64,000 nucleotides of DNA from Chryseobacterium taichungense. GTDB lineage: Bacteria > Bacteroidota > Bacteroidia > Flavobacteriales > Weeksellaceae. The position numbers were made by a program, and so were the translations under genes. Positions 59,123 through 64,000 of this stretch are shown one piece after another (position 1 is the stretch's first letter; every line of letters starts with the position of its first letter). The stretch covers positions 434,001 through 498,000 of the forward strand of contig NZ_FOBV01000001.1 of NCBI RefSeq assembly GCF_900109935.1. The letters run 5' to 3'. The notes beneath the pieces are model-generated. The model did not search any database, had not been told where the DNA came from, and worked only from the letters and a program-made list of their open reading frames with translations.

Positions 59123-60097
59123 TTAAGAATTTTCTAAAATATATGAGAACATCAATGGTGCACAGATGGTTGCATCACTTTCAACGATAAATTTCGGTGT
59201 CGTAATATCCAGTTTACCCCATGTAATTTTCTCGTTTGGCACCGCTCCCGAATAAGAACCATATGATGTTGTAGAATCTGAAATCTGGCAGAAATACGAC
59301 CAAAACGGAATGTCATGCATTTCCATATCCTGATACAACATTGGTACTACACAGATCGGGAAATCACCGGCAATCCCTCCACCAATCTGGAAGAAGCCTA
59401 CTCCTTTTCCTGATGAGTTTTTAGTGTACCAATTGGCAAGATAGGCCATGTATTCTATTCCTGATTTCATTGTAGAGAATTTAAGATCTCCTTTTATACA
59501 GTACGATGCAAAAATATTTCCCATCGTAGAATCTTCCCATCCCGGAACAACGATCGGTAGGTTTTTCTCAGCAGCAGCAATCATCCATGAATTTTCTCTT
59601 GGAATTTCGTAATACTGCTCAAGAACTCCTGAAAGGATCATTTTGTACATGTATTCATGAGGGAAATATCTTTCTCCTTTGTTATCTGCATCTTTCCAGA
59701 TTTCATAGATGTGTTTCTGCAGTCTTCTGAAGGCTTCTTCTTCAGGAATGCATGTATCTGTTACCCTGTTAAGTCCTCTTTCCAGCAGATCCCATTCTTC
59801 CTGTGGCGTAAGATCTCTGTAGTGAGGCACCCTTTCATAGTGAGAATGTGCTACAAGGTTCATCAGGTCTTCTTCAAGATTGGCTCCCGTACAAGAGATA
59901 AAATCTACTTTATCCTGACGGATCATTTCAGCAAGAATTTTTCCTAACTCTGCCGTAGACATCGCTCCAGCCAAAGTGATCATCATTTTTCCACCATCCT
60001 TAAGATGCGCAACATATCCTTTTGAAGCGTCTACCAATGCCGCTGCATTAAAGTGCAGATAATACTTTTCTATGAATTCAGTAATCGGTTTGCTCAT
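59123..60097 (-). CDS. Deoxyhypusine synthase-like protein
   Basis: A 324-residue enzyme of the DHS fold. It has LAGAMSTAELGKILAEMIRQ and FISCTGANLEEDLMNLVAHS for NAD, IVVPGWEDSTMGNIFASYCI, GVGFFQIGGGIAGDFPICV and a C-terminal ITWGKLDITTPKFIVESDAT with the catalytic Lys of the WGK motif. Eukaryotic and archaeal DHS modify eIF5A; bacteria lack eIF5A, and related bacterial proteins make homospermidine or have other polyamine roles. So a polyamine substrate is expected but not proved. No other polyamine genes are adjacent. Confidence 0.88.
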   Translation of the reverse strand: MSKPITEFIEKYYLHFNAAALVDASKGYVAHLKDGGKMMITLAGAMSTAELGKILAEMIRQDKVDFISCTGANLEEDLMNLVAHSHYERVPHYRDLTPQEEWDLLERGLNRVTDTCIPEEEAFRRLQKHIYEIWKDADNKGERYFPHEYMYKMILSGVLEQYYEIPRENSWMIAAAEKNLPIVVPGWEDSTMGNIFASYCIKGDLKFSTMKSGIEYMAYLANWYTKNSSGKGVGFFQIGGGIAGDFPICVVPMLYQDMEMHDIPFWSYFCQISDSTTSYGSYSGAVPNEKITWGKLDITTPKFIVESDATICAPLMFSYILENS

Positions 60098-60123
60098 TTA
60101 ATTATTTTTTGCAAAGATAAAAC

Positions 60124-60768
60124 TTAAAAACGGAATGTAGCCGCTGCACTTAAAGAAACTCTGTGTAAACCTTCCTTTTGATCATCATCAAAATCATAGG
60201 TAACTCCGTTAATTTTCATTTTGTTGAGCGTCCCCGCAGTAAGTCCGAGTTTCGGACCGATTAAAATATTTTCCGTGATTTGATATTGATAAGCAAAATT
60301 AAGCTCGGCACCAAGATTTGATCCCGTTCCCTTTACATCTGCTGTTTTAGTAGCATAGGAAATAACTCCTAATCCCATGTCAATGAACATTTTATGTCTG
60401 GTTTCTTCATTAAAGTTGGAAATCATCACGGCAGGTCCGTAAAAATTGATCTGATCTTTGGTTGTTACCGGAACTGAGACAGGCATATTATTTACATACC
60501 CCAGAATATATCCATCGCTGGATGCACTGTAATTGGAATATTTTAATCCGACTGATAAAATATTATTTACCTGATAGTATGCAGAAATATCGAAATTCAT
60601 CCCGCTTTTCAATCCTTTTACATAGTCTTCCTCCTCTCTGGAAAGCCCAGAAACCGTTTTGGCTGTTCTCCACGCATATCCTACGGATGGAATAATTGAA
60701 AATTTCTGCTGTGCGAAAGATATTGAAGCGATTGAAAACAATCCCAGTGTTATTAGTTTTTTAATCAT
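60124..60768 (-). CDS. Outer-membrane beta-barrel protein
   Basis: A 214-residue protein with a signal peptide (KLITLGLFSIASISFAQ). Strands such as FSIIPSVGYAWRTAKT, ILSVGLKYSNYSASSDG, MFIDMGLGVISYATKTAD and LGAELNFAYQYQITENILIG, with a final VSLSAAATFRF ending in Phe, indicate an eight- to ten-strand barrel in the outer membrane. The start is ATG 60768; a longer frame adds 23 residues without sense ahead of the signal. No specific role is evident. Confidence 0.75.
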   Translation of the reverse strand: MIKKLITLGLFSIASISFAQQKFSIIPSVGYAWRTAKTVSGLSREEEDYVKGLKSGMNFDISAYYQVNNILSVGLKYSNYSASSDGYILGYVNNMPVSVPVTTKDQINFYGPAVMISNFNEETRHKMFIDMGLGVISYATKTADVKGTGSNLGAELNFAYQYQITENILIGPKLGLTAGTLNKMKINGVTYDFDDDQKEGLHRVSLSAAATFRF

Positions 60769-60869
60769 TAGTTTAAAATTTCCGCAAAAATAACACGAAT
60801 CTGCGAAACGCTGAGTAAAACAATTAAAATTTAACAATTATTCCTTGAGGGTTTAACTAAAAATTATTT

Positions 60870-61262
60870 TTAAAATTTAAATTTCCGGTTCTCTTTTTTC
60901 TCCGATAATTTCTTTTTGGTATCCAGTCTTTTCTGCTTCTGCGATTTGGAAGGTTTTGTTGCCAGACGTTTTTTAGGAATAACTAAAGCTTTATCAACAA
61001 TTTCGAGAATTTTTTCGATGGCTTTTGTTTTATTCATCAGCTGCGTCCTGCTTTCGGAAACTGTCAGGAATAAAAAGCCTTCTGCATTAATTCTGTTTTT
61101 TAATTTAGTGTGAATTAAATTTTTCTGGTCATCATTAAAAAATTCAGACTCATCGACTTTCCAGAGAACCGTTACAGAAGTTTCAACTTTATTTACATTC
61201 TGTCCTCCTGCTCCGCTGCTGCGGGAAGTTTTAAAAGTAAGTTCTTTAGAAAAATCTTTCAT
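60870..61262 (-). CDS. arfB: Alternative ribosome-rescue factor ArfB
   Basis: A 130-residue peptidyl-tRNA hydrolase for stalled ribosomes. The GGQ domain reads TFKTSRSSGAGGQNVNKVET, with the catalytic Gln, and is followed by the basic tail KPSKSQKQKRLDTKKKLSEK that enters the empty mRNA channel. The short length and tail mark ArfB rather than a release factor. It follows menE with a gap of only a few bases on the same strand, so it is likely co-transcribed. Confidence 0.92.
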   Translation of the reverse strand: MKDFSKELTFKTSRSSGAGGQNVNKVETSVTVLWKVDESEFFNDDQKNLIHTKLKNRINAEGFLFLTVSESRTQLMNKTKAIEKILEIVDKALVIPKKRLATKPSKSQKQKRLDTKKKLSEKKENRKFKF

Positions 61263-61266
61263 TTAT

Positions 61267-62307
61267 TTAATTGTTAATATTGTTCTGCAATATATTTTTC
61301 AGCTCGATTCTGTTGACTTTTCCATTTGGAGTTCGCGGAATTTTTCCAATGAAAGCAATCTCTTTTGGTTTATGGAAATTTTTCTCAAAAGGAATTTCTG
61401 CAATTTTATCGAGGATTTCCTGAGATTTCTCTCCTTCAATAACCAATATCAATTTCTGGCCCAACGTTTCATCTTCTAATCCCAAAAACACCACCTCTCG
61501 TGGAATTTCCTTCTTTACCAGCGCTTCCAACTGTTCGGGAAAGATCTTTGCCCCTCCGGAATTGATCACATTGTCAATTCTTCCTAAGAATCTAAACTGA
61601 TTATTTTTTTTAATTTCAACTAAATCATTCGTTTGCAAAACTTCGGTATTCAGATGCGGGGCAAAAATTTTTAGGCATCCTCGTTCATCCGTCGAAATTT
61701 CTACATTTTCAAACGTCGTAAAAAAGTCCTCTGGATCAGGAAAGATTTGTTTTAAAGCAATATGAGATAATGTTTCAGACATTCCGTACGTCTCAAAAAT
61801 ACGTTGGGAATCTGTTAATTCATCCGATATTTGAAAAATTTTCTTCTTTAAACTTTCCGAAACGGCCGCTCCTCCGATGATCAGGTTATTCACAAGGTGC
61901 AGCTTATCTAAAGAATTTTCCACCTGAAGTGGAGTCATCGCACAAAAATCAACCTTACAATCAATATCACGTAAAGGATTTATATTGGGTTCGGTAATTA
62001 TTAATTTTAGTGTTCTAACAATGGACCGTACGACCATCATTTTTCCTGAAATGTATTCAATGGGAAGACATATCAAAGCCGTATTGCCTTCAACTAAATC
62101 TAAGAAATTACAGGTCATTTCTGCTGAAGCGATCATTTTCTTTTTCTCAATATCAAAAACCTTTGGAGCACCTGTAGAGCCGGAAGTCTGCACTTGTACT
62201 GTTTCTATTTCAGAAAACCATTCTTTTAGAAAACCTTTGATTTTATTTTCAAACTCCGTTTCAGAAGGTAATTGATTAACATTGAGATTTTTGAAGTCTA
62301 TCAGCAT
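61267..62307 (-). CDS. menE: O-succinylbenzoate-CoA ligase-like AMP-binding enzyme
   Basis: A 346-residue acyl-adenylate enzyme. VQVQTSGSTGAPKVFDIEKK is the P-loop, FETYGMSETLSHIALKQI binds adenine, LGRIDNVINSGGAKIFPEQL is the hinge, and IPRTPNGKVNRIELKNIL holds the catalytic Lys. The short N-terminal part and total length fit MenE of Bacteroidetes, which activates o-succinylbenzoate in menaquinone synthesis. The start is ATG 62307; a longer frame has 29 extra residues that do not belong to the family. No other men gene is beside it, but arfB follows closely. Confidence 0.82.
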   Translation of the reverse strand: MLIDFKNLNVNQLPSETEFENKIKGFLKEWFSEIETVQVQTSGSTGAPKVFDIEKKKMIASAEMTCNFLDLVEGNTALICLPIEYISGKMMVVRSIVRTLKLIITEPNINPLRDIDCKVDFCAMTPLQVENSLDKLHLVNNLIIGGAAVSESLKKKIFQISDELTDSQRIFETYGMSETLSHIALKQIFPDPEDFFTTFENVEISTDERGCLKIFAPHLNTEVLQTNDLVEIKKNNQFRFLGRIDNVINSGGAKIFPEQLEALVKKEIPREVVFLGLEDETLGQKLILVIEGEKSQEILDKIAEIPFEKNFHKPKEIAFIGKIPRTPNGKVNRIELKNILQNNINN

Positions 62308-62358
62308 AATGATCGTAAATAAAGACTCAGTAAATTTAAAAAAAACTTCAAAAAGTTC

Positions 62359-62388
62359 TTGCAAATAATGAAAAAAGCTGTAAATTTG
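62359..62388 (+). promoter_or_regulatory. Promoter of tRNA-Gln
   Basis: TTG at 62359-62361, a 19-bp spacer and TAAATTTG at 62381-62388. The tRNA begins 20 bp downstream. Confidence 0.7.
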
Positions 62389-62407
62389 CACCACTCAAAC
62401 AGAGAAA

Positions 62408-62476
62408 GACTCATGGTGTAGCGGTAACACTACTGATTTTGGTTCAGTCATCTGGGGTTCGAATCCCTGTGAGTCT
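62408..62476 (+). tRNA. tRNA-Gln (TTG)
   Basis: Acceptor GACTCAT pairs with GTGAGTC at 62469-62475. The anticodon stem ACTGA/TCAGT encloses TTTTGGT, giving anticodon TTG for glutamine. The T-arm has GGTTCGAATCC. A promoter precedes and a perfect terminator follows; CCA is not encoded. The end may be off by a base or two. Confidence 0.92.
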
Positions 62477-62477
62477 A

Positions 62478-62514
62478 CAAAACGGGAAAAATGATATCAT
62501 TTTTCCCGTTTTTG
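62478..62514. terminator. Perfect terminator hairpin after tRNA-Gln
   Basis: AAAACGGGAAAAATGAT/ATCATTTTTCCCGTTTT with no real loop, followed by T. It is symmetric, so it may also serve the convergent gene that stops at 62516. Confidence 0.8.
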
Positions 62515-62515
62515 T

Positions 62516-63469
62516 TTATTTATTTAACTTTTCTAATTCTGGTAGCTCATTCTTATATTTTTCAACATCCCAGATCAAATTCCAATTTTTAACATAATCA
62601 GACATTAAACCTAAGCCCACTTCTTGTCTTCTTTTATCTACATTGTCCGGATCAATTAAAGGTAAAACATATTGAATATTAGTATCTGGATATGTTCCTA
62701 TTTGACTTCCATATATTTGTTTTCTGCCTTCTCGAATTTCTATCCTGTCAATTAACAAAGCTAAAGAACCCGGATTGGCATTTCCTTTTGTTACAGCTTC
62801 TTTCATCATTGGTAAGTATTTTTTTTGTGTTTCCAAATCTGAATGCTGAATAACAAGAAATAATGCGCTATTGGCTTGTGCACCTACTTTGTCTTTGCCT
62901 ACCCAACCTTTTTCATCCAATATTTTTTTTACTTTTAATAAGTTAATAGAATCTTTCTGAATTATTATTTTCCAAAGGTCTTGCATTTCTTTAGAATCTT
63001 GAGCGAATTTTTTCTGAGTTTCATTGATTTGCATTCTATATTTTTGGTCTTCATCAAGAATTGTTAATAATTCAGCCTGCAAGGGTTTGTCATAATTCGC
63101 TTCTGTTAACTCTATTTTTCTTTTTAATTTTTCAATTGTTTTTCCCCACTCTTTTTTTGAATGTAAATTTTCTAAATCAATATCAGAATTTAAGTGCTTT
63201 AAATTTGTCCAGCCATTTTCTATTGATAAATTCAACCATTTAAATGCTTTTTTTGTATTTCCTGCCAAAGAAGATGCGCATGCGCCATTATACAAGTGAT
63301 TTGGATTTTTACTTTCGATTTTAAATGCTTTATTATATAAGTCCGTAGACATTTTATAATCTTTTGTCCTATATAACTGATCTGCTTCACTTATTAATTT
63401 TGAATATTCCTGAGCATAAGCGCTTGTGAATAAAAGTAATAACAACAAAGTATAAATATTGTTTCTCAT
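62516..63469 (-). CDS. Secreted TPR protein with DUF6624-like domain
   Basis: A 317-residue protein with a signal peptide ending at AYAQ. Residues about 20-115 contain TPR-like repeats (EADQLYRTKDYKMSTDLYNK, HLYNGACASSLAGNTKKAFK). The second half has LWKIIIQKDSINLLKVKKIL and ends in LALLIDRIEIREGRKQIYGS, the signature of DUF6624. Function is unknown; proteins with DUF6624 often occur in lineage-specific envelope or toxin-immunity loci. It is followed on its strand by nothing but the tRNA terminator. It may start an accessory patch at the right edge. Confidence 0.7.
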   Translation of the reverse strand: MRNNIYTLLLLLLFTSAYAQEYSKLISEADQLYRTKDYKMSTDLYNKAFKIESKNPNHLYNGACASSLAGNTKKAFKWLNLSIENGWTNLKHLNSDIDLENLHSKKEWGKTIEKLKRKIELTEANYDKPLQAELLTILDEDQKYRMQINETQKKFAQDSKEMQDLWKIIIQKDSINLLKVKKILDEKGWVGKDKVGAQANSALFLVIQHSDLETQKKYLPMMKEAVTKGNANPGSLALLIDRIEIREGRKQIYGSQIGTYPDTNIQYVLPLIDPDNVDKRRQEVGLGLMSDYVKNWNLIWDVEKYKNELPELEKLNK

Positions 63470-63542
63470 TTTCCTGTTTTGTTTTATTTTTTATGAGAGT
63501 TCAACAGATAATTTTAATTTAAACCCTGTAACAAAATTAGTA

Positions 63543-63749
63543 TTATTTCTTCTGAATCAACCGATAATGATTACCAATACTAACAGCCATAGAAATCATC
63601 AACCCTCTTACAAATGACCAAAACAAGATTTCATTGACATTGTCTTTGGTAAAATCAGAATCATTGTAAAAATTAATATCAATGTAAAATAAAACAATCG
63701 TCATTGCCAAAGCTCCCAACAAAAAAACTCCTGATCTTTTTAACTTCAT
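63543..63749 (-). CDS. Small two-helix membrane protein
   Basis: A 68-residue protein with two hydrophobic helices (FLLGALAMTIVLFYIDINF and ILFWSFVRGLMISMAVSIG) and a polar loop NDSDFTKDNVN. No family is recognised. It lies 26 bp downstream of a regulator fragment and upstream of the TPR gene on the same strand, so it may be part of one transcription unit. Confidence 0.5.
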   Translation of the reverse strand: MKLKRSGVFLLGALAMTIVLFYIDINFYNDSDFTKDNVNEILFWSFVRGLMISMAVSIGNHYRLIQKK

Positions 63750-63775
63750 TTTGAAATTAGTTTAATTATAATTAT

Positions 63776-64000
63776 TTACTGAAAATCATCCGGGAGAGAT
63801 ATTCCTTTTTTCTTCATATATTCCAGCAGTCCATTATATTTCTCTTCATAATCATTAGTTCCGCATTTATCAGAAATACTGCAGATCTCAGAAGGCTTTA
63901 TCTCTAAAATATCAGAAATTTTAGTGAGAATTTCCAGATTGATTTTCACTTTAGAATTTTCAATGTCTGAATACGCTTTTTGTGATATTCCCATTTCAAA
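63776..64000 (-). CDS. XRE-family helix-turn-helix regulator (partial)
   Basis: At least 74 residues; the N-terminus lies beyond the right edge, since the frame stays open there. The remaining part holds the recognition helix end of an XRE domain, MGISQKAYSDIENSKVKI, with NLEILTKISDILEIKPSEIC following as helices 4-5. A tail with YEEKYNGLLEYMKKKGISLP is present. It would bind an operator as a dimer. An internal ATG in this helix is not a real start because it would cut the DNA-binding domain. Confidence 0.8.
   Translation of the reverse strand, partial: FEMGISQKAYSDIENSKVKINLEILTKISDILEIKPSEICSISDKCGTNDYEEKYNGLLEYMKKKGISLPDDFQ

Overview
The window looks like chromosomal DNA of a flavobacterium, most likely Chryseobacterium or a close relative in Weeksellaceae. 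The reasons are low GC with AT-rich spacers, type IX secretion sorting domains, SusC/TonB-style outer-membrane proteins, few Shine-Dalgarno sequences, and promoters of the Bacteroidetes form TTG-N18..20-TAnnTTTG ahead of many genes and both tRNAs. No rRNA, prophage, insertion sequence or CRISPR array was seen. Most of the window is ordinary core chromosome.

Layout. 1-2100: end of folB, a DUF4403 lipid-binding-like protein and an RDD membrane protein. 2100-6100: tRNA-Cys followed by an accessory patch of small orphan genes, hairpins, decayed reading frames and three copies of a short repeated RNA-like unit on the minus strand; a fourth, diverged copy lies near 10.1 kb. 6100-13100: a large secreted repeat adhesin, two lipoproteins and a polytopic membrane protein. 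13100-20200: aroC with two thioredoxin-fold genes, a DUF1232 gene, a eukaryote-type OPRT-ODC fusion for UMP synthesis, and an M1-peptidase-like protein joined to a probable outer-membrane barrel. 20200-30000: a T9SS cargo protein, a 1082-residue outer-membrane protein, dusB, deoC with an Lrp regulator, a nuclease-like protein, and trmD coupled to a type II NADH dehydrogenase.

30000-42800: GH25 lysozyme, acyltransferase, DUF1761, ABC-F ATPase, Gfo/Idh oxidoreductase, a TonB siderophore receptor with a possible operator plus a PepSY protein, an outer-membrane barrel, a Prx6-type peroxiredoxin, MscS and sucC. 42900-43305 holds nine tandem copies of a 41-bp unit. 43400-50500: mvaA operon, a two-gene DNA repair cluster (TIGR03916/TIGR03915 type) split by a ParDE module whose toxin gene is frameshifted, then pfkA-gapA. 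50500-57100: a lineage-specific barrel-like protein, an MpaB-type oxygenase, recA and htpG. 57000-64000: a lipoprotein with a small membrane partner, an alkyltransferase-like protein, a deoxyhypusine synthase-like enzyme, arfB, menE, tRNA-Gln, and the start of another accessory patch ending in a truncated XRE regulator.

Starts were re-chosen where the longest reading frame ran into a promoter box, a terminator or a neighbouring gene (11482, 27730, 30038, 30105, 32146, 36011, 52362, 60768, 62307, 10595). Several small genes not obvious from long reading frames were added: 4573-4668, 43859-44014, 56877-57047 and 58744-58890. The most unusual items are the repeated promoter-to-terminator RNA units, the broken ParE, the 41-bp array, the inactive-looking M1 peptidase/barrel fusion, and the promoter boxes that sit directly against the aroC and dusB start codons.
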